Positions 44,206 through 52,670 of a stretch of DNA of 64,000 nucleotides are shown one piece after another. This DNA comes from Nakamurella aerolata (GTDB lineage: Bacteria > Actinomycetota > Actinomycetes > Mycobacteriales > Nakamurellaceae), in assembly GCF_013002705.1 (NCBI RefSeq), contig NZ_JABEND010000001.1:620001-684000 (forward strand), read 5' to 3'. Both the position numbers and the translations under genes were made by a program. The notes under the pieces are model-generated. The model ran no database searches. It was not told the DNA's origin and saw nothing but the letters and a program-made list of their open reading frames with translations. Position 1 is the first letter of the stretch. Each line of letters begins with the position of its first letter.

Positions 44206-45770
44206 GAGCCGGCCAGTCGCCGCAGCCGCCGCAGCGATTCGTCCTTGCCGAGAATCTCCAGCGATTCGAACAGCGGCGGCGAGATGCGCTGGCCCGAGGT
44301 GGCCACCCTGATGGGGGTGAAACCCACCTTGGGCTTGAGCTCGAGCCCTTCGATGACGGTCTGCCGGATGCTGGCCTCGAGGTTCTCCGCAGTCCACTCG
44401 TCCAGCGCGGCGAGGGCGTCGGTGACGGCGGAAAGTACTTGCGGCGCAGAGTCTTTGAGCTGAGCCTTGGCGTCGTCGGCGATCGGCAGCTGCTCGGCGT
44501 CCGAGAAGAACGGCCGCACGTAGTCGGTGGCCTCGGTGAGCTTGGTCATCCTGGTCTGGATCAGCGGGGCCAGCGCTGCCAGCCGCTCCCTGATCGGCTC
44601 GGAGACCTGGCGTTCGCTGTCGATATCAGGCCCGAATGCCTTGTCCGCCAACAGGTACGGCAGCACGGCCTGGACAAAATCGGCGGTGCTCAGCTCGCGG
44701 ATGTAGACGCCGTTGAGCCAGTCCAGCTTCTTCATGTCGAAGATCGGCCCAACGGTGGAGATCTTGCCGAAGTCGAAGTCTTCGGCGAACTCCTCGAAGC
44801 TGCGCACCTCGCGCTCGGTGACGACGTTCTCACCGTTCGGCCCGGCTGCGGTGTCGATGATCGGCGGGTAGCCGAGCAGCGACAGGAAGTTCACCAGAGC
44901 CTGCGGCAGGTAACCCTGTTCGCGGAACCACAGCAGCCTGGCCGCTGGGTTCTTGCGCTTGGAGATCTTGCTGCGGTCGGCGTTGCGCAGCAGCGGCATG
45001 TGCGCGAACTGCGGTGTCGGCCAGCCCAGGAACCGGTACAGCAGCAGGTGTTTCGGGGTGGACGAGATCCATTCCTCGCCGCGCACCACGTGGGTGATGC
45101 CCATCAGGTGGTCGTCCACCACCACCGCGAGGTGGTAGGTCGGGAAGCCGTCGGCCTTGAGGATCACCTGATCGTCGGGGAACGGTGCGTTGACCTCGCC
45201 GCGGATCACGTCGGCGAACCGGGTGGGGGCGTCTTCCGGCACCAGCATGCGGACCACCGGGTTCGGGGTGAAGCCTGGCAGGGTGGCCCGTTCGGCTTCG
45301 GTCTTGCCGTAGCAGAGCCTGTCGTATCCGGTGGGGCGGTTGGCTTTTCGCTGCGATTCGCGCATCAGCGCGAGCCGCTCCGGTGTGCACCAGCAGTAGT
45401 AGGCGTGCCCGTCGGCGATCAGCTGCTCGACGAACGGCCGGTAGGTGTCCAGCCGCTCGGACTGCCGGTACGGCTCGCACGGGCCGCCGATGTCCGGGCC
45501 CTCGTCCCAGTTCAGGCCGAGCCAGTGCAAGGTGTCGAACAGTTGCTGCTCGCTGCCCTCGGTGTAGCGATTCTGGTCGGTGTCCTCCAACCGGAACAGG
45601 AACTTCCCGCCCTGGTTCCGGGCGAATGCCAGGTTGAACAACGCCATGTATGCGGTGCCGACATGCGGATCGCCGGTGGGTGAGGGCGCCACCCGCACCC
45701 TGACCGTTCCTGGCAGGTCGGCAGGCACGGTCGGCAGGGTGACTGAGTCGCGTTCGGGGCTGTGTGTCAT
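44199..45770 (-). CDS. gltX: Glutamyl-tRNA synthetase
   Basis: A 523-residue class I synthetase. The HIGH-type motif is PSPTGDPHVGTAYMALFN and the KMSKS-type motif is SKISKRKN. YCWCTPERLALMR and VIRGEVNAPFPDDQVILKADGFPTYHLA are characteristic of GluRS, and the C-terminal anticodon domain is all-helical. Actinobacteria lack GlnRS, so the enzyme probably also charges tRNA-Gln for GatCAB amidation. ATG 45770 lies 12 bases after the citrate synthase stop, so the two may be one operon. It converges with the TetR gene. Confidence 0.95.
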   Translation of the reverse strand: MTHSPERDSVTLPTVPADLPGTVRVRVAPSPTGDPHVGTAYMALFNLAFARNQGGKFLFRLEDTDQNRYTEGSEQQLFDTLHWLGLNWDEGPDIGGPCEPYRQSERLDTYRPFVEQLIADGHAYYCWCTPERLALMRESQRKANRPTGYDRLCYGKTEAERATLPGFTPNPVVRMLVPEDAPTRFADVIRGEVNAPFPDDQVILKADGFPTYHLAVVVDDHLMGITHVVRGEEWISSTPKHLLLYRFLGWPTPQFAHMPLLRNADRSKISKRKNPAARLLWFREQGYLPQALVNFLSLLGYPPIIDTAAGPNGENVVTEREVRSFEEFAEDFDFGKISTVGPIFDMKKLDWLNGVYIRELSTADFVQAVLPYLLADKAFGPDIDSERQVSEPIRERLAALAPLIQTRMTKLTEATDYVRPFFSDAEQLPIADDAKAQLKDSAPQVLSAVTDALAALDEWTAENLEASIRQTVIEGLELKPKVGFTPIRVATSGQRISPPLFESLEILGKDESLRRLRRLAGSL

Positions 45771-45782
45771 AGCCCCCTGATC

Positions 45783-47042
45783 CTATTTCAGCGGCGGCTG
45801 CGTCAATGCCGGCACCGGTTGCGGCGGCGCAGCGCCGACGTAGGCGGCGGACGGGCGGATGATCTTGCGGTCGCTGGCCTGCTCAAGAATGTGCGCGCTC
45901 CACCCCACCACCCGGCTGACCGCGAACGTCGGGGTGAACAACTCCCGCGGGATGCCGCACTGCTCCATCACCACACCGGCGTAGAACTCGACGTTGGTGC
46001 CCAGCGGCCGGTCGGGCTTGAGTTCGCGCAGGGTGGCCAGCACCTGCCGTTCGACGGCGACGGCCCGCTCGGCCAGCTCCGGATCGAACCCGGCGGCGGC
46101 CAGCTCCTGCGCGATGTCGCGGAGCATCGCGGCGCGCGGGTCTTCGGTGCGGTAGACCGGATGTCCGAAGCCCATGATCCGGTCGCCGGCCGCGACCTTC
46201 TCGCGTACCCAATCCGCGGTCCGGGCCGGGTCGCCGATCTCGTCGAGGCTGTCCAGCGCCCGATCGGGAGCGCCGCCGTGCAGCGGACCGGAGAAGGTAC
46301 CGATCGCGGCGCACACCGCCGAGTACAGGTCGGCCCCGGACGAGGCGACCGTGCGGGCGGTGAAGGTGGACGCGTTGAAGCCGTGGTCGGCCGTGCTGGC
46401 CAGATAGGCGTCGATGGCGCCAACGAGGCGAGGGTCGGTCGGGTCGGACGCCGTCGAGACTTGAGCAAGCCAATACCGGGCGGTTGCGCCTGGACCCGGT
46501 TCGATAGTGGCGCCCCGTTCATTGGCTACGTCACTGCCCACGTCGTTGCCAACGTCGCTGCCCACGTCGGTGCCTGCCCCGTTGCCCACTCCGGTGCGGA
46601 ACCGGTGCAGCGCAGCAAGAATCACCGGCGTCACCGCACAGACCCGTTGTGCGGCGGCCATCCGCTGCGCCGGGTCGGAGTCCCACAACGGAGCCGCGTC
46701 GTCCAGCTGCGCCAACAGCGACAGCGCGGTGCGCAGCGCGGCCAGCGGGTGTGCTTTGCGTCCCGCTCGACCGATGGCCGGTAGCAGCTGCTGCAGCTGG
46801 GCGGGCAGTTGCGCCGGTGCAGCGGGCGATTCCGAGCCGTTGGGCAGCCGGCCGTTGAACATCAGGTACCTGACGTCTTCGAAGCCGCGACTGCGGGCCA
46901 GCTCGACGGCCGAGTACGGACCGAAGTGGTAGAAGCCTTCGTCGCCGCGCACGTCGCCGATGGTGGTGGCGGCGACGCGGACCCCGGCGAGCCCGGGTGG
47001 CACGTCAAGTGTTGCAGCGGTTTTCGCGGCGGGAGCTGTCAT
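45783..47042 (-). CDS. Citrate/2-methylcitrate synthase family protein
   Basis: A 419-residue enzyme. FYHFGPYSAVELARSRGFEDVRYLMFNGRLP, then TFSGPLHGGAPDRAL (first His), MGFGHPVYRTEDPRA (second His) and TNVEFYAGVV, where Glu stands in the position of the usual catalytic Asp; FTPTFAVSRVVGWSAHILEQ carries the substrate-binding Arg/His. A Gly/Asp/Val linker (about residues 150-175) is encoded by 12-base repeats and is absent from typical family members. It condenses oxaloacetate with acetyl- or propionyl-CoA; which cannot be told from sequence. Operon with gltX is possible. Confidence 0.85.
   Translation of the reverse strand: MTAPAAKTAATLDVPPGLAGVRVAATTIGDVRGDEGFYHFGPYSAVELARSRGFEDVRYLMFNGRLPNGSESPAAPAQLPAQLQQLLPAIGRAGRKAHPLAALRTALSLLAQLDDAAPLWDSDPAQRMAAAQRVCAVTPVILAALHRFRTGVGNGAGTDVGSDVGNDVGSDVANERGATIEPGPGATARYWLAQVSTASDPTDPRLVGAIDAYLASTADHGFNASTFTARTVASSGADLYSAVCAAIGTFSGPLHGGAPDRALDSLDEIGDPARTADWVREKVAAGDRIMGFGHPVYRTEDPRAAMLRDIAQELAAAGFDPELAERAVAVERQVLATLRELKPDRPLGTNVEFYAGVVMEQCGIPRELFTPTFAVSRVVGWSAHILEQASDRKIIRPSAAYVGAAPPQPVPALTQPPLK
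46525..46596 (-). repeat. 12-base tandem repeat in the citrate synthase linker
   Basis: About six imperfect copies of a 12-base unit (CCCACGTCGTTG on the plus strand), in frame, encoding Gly-Ser/Asn-Asp-Val repeats. The last two copies are more divergent. Confidence 0.85.
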
Positions 47043-47090
47043 GGCTGCCCACGCTGCACCCCGCTCGAGCGGCGGTCAATGTTGACCCGA

Positions 47091-47282
47091 TCAACCCCGC
47101 GACGGCGACGTCATCGCACCCCGATGCCGCAGCGCCGCGAACGCGGCGGCGAGTCGATGCTGGCGCGGCGCCGGCGGTTCGAAGCGGAACCGGTCGGCCG
47201 CGGCGAGGTCGGAGCGGAGCCGGGCGGCGTCCCTGTCGTTGTCACTGGTTTCGAAGTCGCTGGTCATGAAGTCGCTGGTCAT
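47091..47282 (-). CDS. Possible small acidic/basic protein upstream of the LysR gene
   Basis: A candidate 63-residue protein starting at ATG 47282. It begins with two or three Met-Thr-Ser-Asp-Phe repeats, then a charged region (DNDRDAARLRSDLAAADRFRF) and an Ala/Arg-rich end. Nearly every codon ends in G or C and the repeats keep the frame, which favours coding. No family is recognised and no good ribosome-binding site is seen. It lies in the 333-base gap between the divergent citrate synthase and LysR genes; apart from it and the LysR promoter I see nothing else there. Confidence 0.4.
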   Translation of the reverse strand: MTSDFMTSDFETSDNDRDAARLRSDLAAADRFRFEPPAPRQHRLAAAFAALRHRGAMTSPSRG

Positions 47283-47285
47283 GAA
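47241..47285 (-). repeat. 15-base tandem repeat near the small ORF start
   Basis: Three copies of a 15-base unit (GTCGCTGGTCATGAA on the plus strand, the first diverged). Confidence 0.85.
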
Positions 47286-47362
47286 CTCAACGGTGCGCCC
47301 GCCAACTCTCAAGCACAAGCGAATGTTTCTTCACAACTATTCGGCTTTGCTTACCTATCGGC

Positions 47363-47368
47363 TAGGCT
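47363..47368 (+). promoter_or_regulatory. -10 element of the LysR gene (leaderless start)
   Basis: TAGGCT ends 7 bases before ATG 47376. Confidence 0.5.
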
Positions 47369-47375
47369 GTGGCGC

Positions 47376-48275
47376 ATGTTCGACGTGAATCGGCTGCGGG
47401 TGTTCCGGGCGGTGATCGCGGCCGGCTCGGTGAGCGCAGCTGCCGAGCGGATGGGCTACACGCCGAGCGCGGTGAGCCAGCAGATCGCCGTGCTGCAAAG
47501 GGAAACCGGCCTCACCCTGTTCGAGAAGTCGGGTCGCGGCATCGTCCCGACACCGGTCGGGCGGCAGCTCGCCACCCGCAGCGACGAGCTGATGTCGACG
47601 CTGGCCAAGCTGGATCTCGAGGTGGACGATCTGCGGGCCGGCCGCACCGGCAGCCTGACCATCGGCAGTTTCGGTTCGGCGGCGGAGCAGTGGCTGCCCT
47701 CGGTGGTGGCGACAGTGCTGGGTGAGTTCACCGACACCAAGCTGTCGGTGGTGCTGACCGATCCCCCGGTGTCCGGGGTGCGCCCGGACATCGACCTGGT
47801 GACGGAGGACCCGGCGGACCCGCCCACCGAGCGCGCCGACGCCGACCGGATCGAGTTGATCACCGAGCCGTACGTCGTTGTGCTCCCGCGGGAGCATCCG
47901 TTGGCGGACCGGCCGAGCGTTCGGGTGGCCGAGCTCGCCGAGCACCGCTGGATCAGCGATGACGTCGGCGAGGGTGCCTGCTCGCGGATCACCCGCAGGG
48001 CCTGGCGATCGGCGGGGTTCACCCCGCGGGCGGTGGTGCAGGCTGCCGACCATCACGGGGCGATCGCCTTCGCCGCTGCCGGCGTCGGCGTCAGCGTGAT
48101 GCCCAGCCTGGCCGCCTGCGGCCTGCCGGAGACCGTGGTCAGCCGGCCGCTCACCGACCCGACGCCGGAGCGGCGGATCGTGGCGATCGTCAGACACCAG
48201 AACAGTTCTCATCCGGCGGTGGCCAGGGTGATGCAGCTGCTGAAGGGCGCGGTGGCTGCCGCGGTCGCGGCCTGA
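47376..48275 (+). CDS. LysR family transcriptional regulator
   Basis: A 299-residue LysR-type regulator. FDVNRLRVFRAVIAAGSVSAAAERMGYTPSAVSQQIAVLQ is the helix-turn-helix region; LTIGSFGSAAEQWLP starts the effector domain; PYVVVLPREHPLADRP and IAFAAAGVGVSVMPSLA are usual family blocks. It stands 5 bases before the HTH-fused citrate synthase gene on the same strand and divergent from the other citrate synthase, a layout that suggests it controls one or both. ATG 47376 is the family-consistent start. Ligand unknown. Confidence 0.88.
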   Translation: MFDVNRLRVFRAVIAAGSVSAAAERMGYTPSAVSQQIAVLQRETGLTLFEKSGRGIVPTPVGRQLATRSDELMSTLAKLDLEVDDLRAGRTGSLTIGSFGSAAEQWLPSVVATVLGEFTDTKLSVVLTDPPVSGVRPDIDLVTEDPADPPTERADADRIELITEPYVVVLPREHPLADRPSVRVAELAEHRWISDDVGEGACSRITRRAWRSAGFTPRAVVQAADHHGAIAFAAAGVGVSVMPSLAACGLPETVVSRPLTDPTPERRIVAIVRHQNSSHPAVARVMQLLKGAVAAAVAA

Positions 48276-48280
48276 GCGGC

Positions 48281-49465
48281 ATGCCAGGTGTGCCGCCGCA
48301 GGCGCTGCTGTCCACGGCCCAGGTGGCGCGGGTGCTCGGTATCAAGCCGCAGAGCGTTTACGCCTACGCCAGCCGCGGCCGGCTGCATCCGGTGCGGGTG
48401 CAAGGACGGCGCGGTTCGTTCTACGCCGCGGATGAGGTCGGCGCGGTCCGCGACAGTGGCCGCAGTCCCGATACCGGTCTGGCGGAACGCATTCAGACCT
48501 CGATCAGCCTGATCGAAAGCGACCGGTTGAGCTATCGCGGGCACGATGCGATCCGGCTGGCCGGCACCGAAACCTTCGAGGGCGTCTGCGGTTTGCTGTG
48601 GCAGGCGCCTGGCGCCGACTTCCCGACGGCAGCGATTCCGGAGCTCGTCGGGCTGCCGTCCGCGGCCCGCGGCATCGACCGGATCCGGTTGGGTGTCGGC
48701 CTGGACGCTGCGACGCCGGCGACGCCCGGCGGCGGCGGCCAGCCTGCGGAGATCGGCGCGGCCCGCTCGGCGATGGCGGCGGCGGTGCAGGCACTGGCGC
48801 CGGGGGCGCCGCTGTCCGGCGCACTCGCGCGACGGTTGTGGATCGCGTTGTCCGGCAAGCGGTTCGACCGGGTCAAGGCCGGGCTGCTGGAGCAGACACT
48901 GATCGTGCTGGCCGACCATGAGCTGGCCGGGTCCACCACGACGGCCCGGGTGGCGGCGAGCACAAGGGCAAACATCCATGGCGTGCTGTTGGCTGCGTTG
49001 GGCGCGCTGGACAGTCCGCTGCACGGCGGCGCGTCCACCGTGGTGCGACGGTTGGTGACCGCGGCCAACGTCGATGCCGGCGCCGTGTTGGCGGAGTACG
49101 CCGGCAGTCCGCGGGCCGCACCGGGTTTCGGGCATCTGGTGTACGTCGAGTCCGACCCGCGCGCCGAATTCCTGCTGCGGCAGGCGAATACGGCGCTTGC
49201 CGGCAGCAGCCGCCGGATCGATGCCGTGTTGCGCTCGGCCAACCAACTGGTCGAAATCTGGGGTGAGCGGCGCGGCTGGTTCCCCAACGTTGACTTTGCG
49301 CTCGCGGTGCTGACCGAGGCGCTGGCGCTGCCGGTGGACGCCGGCGAGACGATCTTCGCGATCGCCCGCATGTCCGGTTGGACGGCACACGCGCTGGAGG
49401 AGTACGCCGAGCCGCCGATGCGCTTCCGGCTGCGCGCGGTTTATGTCGGTGAGCGGTCCCGGTAG
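48281..49465 (+). CDS. Citrate synthase-like enzyme with N-terminal HTH domain
   Basis: A 394-residue protein. The first 55 residues are a MerR/excisionase-type helix-turn-helix (STAQVARVLGIKPQSVYAYASRGRLHPV then GSFYAADEV). The rest is a citrate synthase: LDSPLHGGASTVV (first His), GFGHLVYVESDP (second His), PNVDFALAVLTEAL (catalytic Asp) and FAIARMSGWTAHALEEY. The catalytic triad is thus intact. Fusion of a DNA-binding domain to a metabolic enzyme suggests an autoregulator or sensor of citrate-cycle intermediates; such fusions exist in actinobacteria without a firmly known role. It follows the LysR gene by 5 bases. Confidence 0.85.
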   Translation: MPGVPPQALLSTAQVARVLGIKPQSVYAYASRGRLHPVRVQGRRGSFYAADEVGAVRDSGRSPDTGLAERIQTSISLIESDRLSYRGHDAIRLAGTETFEGVCGLLWQAPGADFPTAAIPELVGLPSAARGIDRIRLGVGLDAATPATPGGGGQPAEIGAARSAMAAAVQALAPGAPLSGALARRLWIALSGKRFDRVKAGLLEQTLIVLADHELAGSTTTARVAASTRANIHGVLLAALGALDSPLHGGASTVVRRLVTAANVDAGAVLAEYAGSPRAAPGFGHLVYVESDPRAEFLLRQANTALAGSSRRIDAVLRSANQLVEIWGERRGWFPNVDFALAVLTEALALPVDAGETIFAIARMSGWTAHALEEYAEPPMRFRLRAVYVGERSR

Positions 49466-49468
49466 GTT

Positions 49469-49491
49469 TACTATTTGCGCATGCACGCAAA
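49469..49491 (+). promoter_or_regulatory. -10 element and ArsR operator candidate over the start codon
   Basis: TACTAT at 49469-49474 ends 6 bases before ATG 49481. TTTGCG at 49474 and CGCAAA at 49486 form an inverted repeat spanning the start codon, the usual place and shape of an ArsR/SmtB self-repression site. Confidence 0.55.
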
Positions 49492-49834
49492 CACTCACCC
49501 GCCGGCGTGGCCCGACGAGGTGGTGACTCTGGCCGTCGAGGTTCTGCGTCTGCTCGCGGACCCGACGCGATTGCAGTTGTCCGGTCTGTTGCTCGACGCG
49601 GAACGCTCGGTATCGGAACTTGCCGGGGCTATCGGCAAGCCGGTTCCCGCGGTGTCCCAACATCTGGCCAAGCTCCGCATGGCCCGGCTGGTGACCACCC
49701 GCAAGCAGGGCACGTCGGTGCTCTATCGGGTCGAGAACGGGCACGTGCGGCAACTGGTGCTGGACACCATCGGTCATGTCGAGCACCTGCTCGACGACGT
49801 GCCGGCCCATCACCGCGTGCAGGCGATCTCGTGA
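49481..49834 (+). CDS. ArsR/SmtB family metal-responsive repressor
   Basis: A 117-residue winged-helix repressor: VEVLRLLADPTRLQLSGLLL, ELAGAIGKPVPAVSQHLAKLRMARLVTTRKQGTSVLYRVEN and the C-terminal HVEHLLDDVPAHH with His/Asp residues fitting the alpha-5 metal site of Zn/Ni-type sensors. No N-terminal Cys metal site is seen. It overlaps the CDF transporter gene by GTGA, so the pair forms a metal-efflux operon. A self-operator overlaps the start. Confidence 0.92.
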   Translation: MHANTHPPAWPDEVVTLAVEVLRLLADPTRLQLSGLLLDAERSVSELAGAIGKPVPAVSQHLAKLRMARLVTTRKQGTSVLYRVENGHVRQLVLDTIGHVEHLLDDVPAHHRVQAIS

Positions 49835-50898
49835 GCCGGCACGACCGTGATCACCAGCACGGCCATGACGATCCGTACGTCCCCGGGCACGTGCACACCG
49901 ACGGACATGAGCATGCACACGGACATGAGCACGGCGGCGGGTGGTGGTCACGCGTCCGCCATGCCGCCTCGGAGTTGGTCGGCGGGCACTCACACGATGC
50001 CGCCGATCAGGTGGATGCGGCGCTCGAGGCTGATGCGCGTGGTCGGCGGGCGCTGTGGATCAGCCTGGGGGCATTGGCGCTCACCGCGCTGCTGCAGGGC
50101 ATCGTCGTGTTGTTCACCGGATCTGTGGCGTTGCTCGGCGACACGATGCACAACGTGGCCGACGCTGCCACCGCGATACCGCTGCTGATCGCGTTCTGGT
50201 TGGCAAAGCGTCCACCGAACGACCGCTACACCTACGGCTATGGGCGTGCGGAAGACCTTGCCGGATTGTTCGTCGTTGCAATGATCACGCTGTCGAGCGT
50301 GCTGGCCGCCTGGCAGGCGATCGACCGGCTGATCAACCCGCATCAGGTGTCGTATCTGTGGGCGGTGGCGATCGCCGGGGTGATCGGCTTCGCCGGCAAC
50401 GAGTTGGTCGCCCGTTACCGCATCAGGGTAGGACGGCAGATCGGGTCGGCGGCTCTGGTGGCCGATGGACTGCATGCCCGCACGGACGGATTCACCTCGC
50501 TGGCGGTCGTGCTCGGTGCCGGCGGGGTCGCGGTTGGCCTCCCGTGGGCCGACCCGGTGATCGGTCTGTTGATCGCGATCGCCATTCTCGGGGTGCTTCG
50601 CTCGGCGGTGAAGCAGGTGGGCGCTCGGCTGATGGACGCGGTGAGCCCACAACTGGTCGCGACTGCCCGCGCAGTCATCACGGGAACCGATGGGGTGCAA
50701 GGGGTCAGGACGCTCCGGTTACGGTGGATGGGGCACACCCTGCACGCCGAAGCCGATGTCCTCATCGCCGCCGATCTGCCCGCCGTGACCGGCCACGAGA
50801 TCGCTCATCGCGCCGAACACGAGCTGATGCACCATGTGCCGAGGCTGACCACTGCCACCATCCACGTCAGCCCAGCCGGGGCTCACGCCGCCGCCTGA
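49831..50898 (+). CDS. Cation diffusion facilitator (Zn/Co/Cd efflux)
   Basis: A 355-residue CDF transporter. The first 60 residues are His-rich (HDRDHQHGHDD, HTDGHEHAHGHEHGG), probably a metal sink. Six helices follow with the H/D metal site HNVADA in helix 2 (GDTMHNVADAAT) and DGLHARTDGFTS in helix 5, both typical of Zn-type CDFs. A C-terminal cytosolic domain has HHVPRLTTATIHV. It would export divalent cations in exchange for protons. The GTG start overlaps the arsR stop. Confidence 0.92.
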   Translation: MSRHDRDHQHGHDDPYVPGHVHTDGHEHAHGHEHGGGWWSRVRHAASELVGGHSHDAADQVDAALEADARGRRALWISLGALALTALLQGIVVLFTGSVALLGDTMHNVADAATAIPLLIAFWLAKRPPNDRYTYGYGRAEDLAGLFVVAMITLSSVLAAWQAIDRLINPHQVSYLWAVAIAGVIGFAGNELVARYRIRVGRQIGSAALVADGLHARTDGFTSLAVVLGAGGVAVGLPWADPVIGLLIAIAILGVLRSAVKQVGARLMDAVSPQLVATARAVITGTDGVQGVRTLRLRWMGHTLHAEADVLIAADLPAVTGHEIAHRAEHELMHHVPRLTTATIHVSPAGAHAAA

Positions 50899-50920
50899 AC
50901 GCCGCCTGAACGCGGGTGGT

Positions 50921-52450
50921 TCACCGAACGAATCGCGGCTGCTGGTGTGCAGTGATGTACGCCGGTGGGTAGTGGATGTGGACGCGCAGCAGCGGCACCG
51001 GTTCGGTGCGCGCCGACGGCCCGTTGGTGCGGGGTGGCGACGTGCGGTACACGTGCCCGGTGGGCGTGCAGACGTAGCTGCCGTCGGTTTCCTGCCAGGA
51101 GTGCCAGCCCGGAAGCTCCTTGAGATAGTTGCCGCGGGCGCAGAGACCTTGGCCGTTGTTCGCGGTGGTCGGGCCGCCCCGGGCGTACGGTTCGATGTGG
51201 TCGGCGTGCCGGATGGGCGCGTCGCAGAAGGGTTGTCGGCATTCTCGGTCGCGCGCGACGATCAGGTCGCGGAGCAGGCCGGTGAACTCTCGTGGTGCCT
51301 TCCGGCGCTTCTCGACAGCGACCGCGACACCGGTGATCGGGTCGGTGAGCAGCCTGCGCACCCAGAGATGCTCTGCGGCGCCGGCGATCTCGCGAGCCAG
51401 GTCGCCTGGAATGGGGCCGTGTCCGTCGAGCCAGCCGGCGCCGTTGTCGGCGCCCAGCAGGGTTTCGGTGGACATGGTGAGGTTCAGCAGGACGGCCGGG
51501 CAAGCACCGGCGTCGGTATCGGCAGCGGCCGTGGCGGCGGTGACGTCTTCATCAGATCCACTGGGGGGCACCGGTTTTGCGTCGGCCGGTACTGGTTCTG
51601 CGTCGGCCGGCGAGGCGTTGCCTACCGACTGCACGAAAAGATCGGCCATCAGCTGGTCTTTGGTGCGGGTATCGCCGGCGGCCCTGGCTTGCTCGGCGGC
51701 GGCGGCCAGCCGGGCGTGGGTGGCGACGCCGTCGGCCACCGGCAGCAGCGCGGAGACCATCGTCATGGTGTCGGGCATCGGGCGGATGGTGACCCGCCGG
51801 TCGGCCTCGGCCCGGCCGCGACGATCTGTTGCCCCTTGCGGGTCGAGTTCGTAAACCGCTTGCCGGACACCGCGTTCGGTCTGCCGGAGATTCCAGCCGG
51901 GGAGCGCTTCGCTGAAGCCGACGTCTGCCAAGGCGGCCAGCCCGTCCTCGAGGTGTGAGGTCTGCGTGACCACGATCTGACACTGCCGCCACGACACCGC
52001 GCCGGAGCGAAGCCGGCCGTAGACCCGCGGAAAGCGCTGCCGCAGGCTGGATGCGACCGCCAGATCACGACTGGCGGCTACCGGAGAGATACGGCGGGCA
52101 TAGGCAAGTTGCTCGGCGGTCCCCCGGCCGAGGTCGCGGGTTCGAACCCCGGCGGCCAGCTGACGTTGACGTTCGGCGTTGGCGAACTCGAGCGATTCGG
52201 CCGCGATCGCCCCGGACAGCTGCGCAGTCAGCCGTTCCATGAGCTGGATGCGGTCGATGGTGCGGGCGGGTTCTTCCGCTGCTCCGGTGGCAGCGCCGCC
52301 GCGCTCGGCCGACTCACTCAGAACGTCGGAGAGCTTGGCAAGTAGCCAGTCCATCCGGTCGTGATCGGACACCTCGAGCGCAAGCAGTTGGCGCGCGACG
52401 GAATCGACCGGGCCACTGCCCTGTCCCCCACCGCTCACCCCTTGTGCCAT
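50921..52450 (-). CDS. HNH endonuclease with DUF222 domain (13E12-like)
   Basis: A 509-residue protein. An N-terminal DUF222 helical domain (QLLALEVSDHDRMDWLLAKLSDVL onward) is followed by a C-terminal HNH motif: CRQPFCDAPIRHADHIEPYARGG then NNGQGLCARGNYLKE, with Cys pairs for a structural zinc. This organisation is that of the 13E12 REP family found in many copies in actinobacteria. A short PADA/KPVP repeat lies in the centre. An SOS-box-like site about 55 bases upstream suggests LexA control, as in several mycobacterial 13E12 genes. It probably nicks or cuts DNA; biological role is open. Confidence 0.85.
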   Translation of the reverse strand: MAQGVSGGGQGSGPVDSVARQLLALEVSDHDRMDWLLAKLSDVLSESAERGGAATGAAEEPARTIDRIQLMERLTAQLSGAIAAESLEFANAERQRQLAAGVRTRDLGRGTAEQLAYARRISPVAASRDLAVASSLRQRFPRVYGRLRSGAVSWRQCQIVVTQTSHLEDGLAALADVGFSEALPGWNLRQTERGVRQAVYELDPQGATDRRGRAEADRRVTIRPMPDTMTMVSALLPVADGVATHARLAAAAEQARAAGDTRTKDQLMADLFVQSVGNASPADAEPVPADAKPVPPSGSDEDVTAATAAADTDAGACPAVLLNLTMSTETLLGADNGAGWLDGHGPIPGDLAREIAGAAEHLWVRRLLTDPITGVAVAVEKRRKAPREFTGLLRDLIVARDRECRQPFCDAPIRHADHIEPYARGGPTTANNGQGLCARGNYLKELPGWHSWQETDGSYVCTPTGHVYRTSPPRTNGPSARTEPVPLLRVHIHYPPAYITAHQQPRFVR

Positions 52451-52504
52451 ACCTCAGTCTAGCTCTGCTTTCCCGCTCTAGCAAGACTCCACAGCATCTT
52501 TCTC

Positions 52505-52520
52505 GAACGTTTTTTCGAGC
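52505..52520 (-). promoter_or_regulatory. LexA (SOS) box candidate
   Basis: TCGAAC, four bases, then TTTCGA: one mismatch from the actinobacterial SOS box TCGAAC-N4-GTTCGA. It lies 54 bases before the HNH gene start. Confidence 0.55.
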
Positions 52521-52670
52521 GCGGGAGCGGCCCGGTGTCTAGGCGGCTGCGTCCCGACCTCGTTCGCCACGCCAAAACCCCCAGGGAGACCTAGGGTTCA
52601 CATACTGGCCGATGCGGCCGGCAACGCTGGAACCGTCGCGGGTGCGCTGGGGCTCGCCGCGGCTGGGTTC

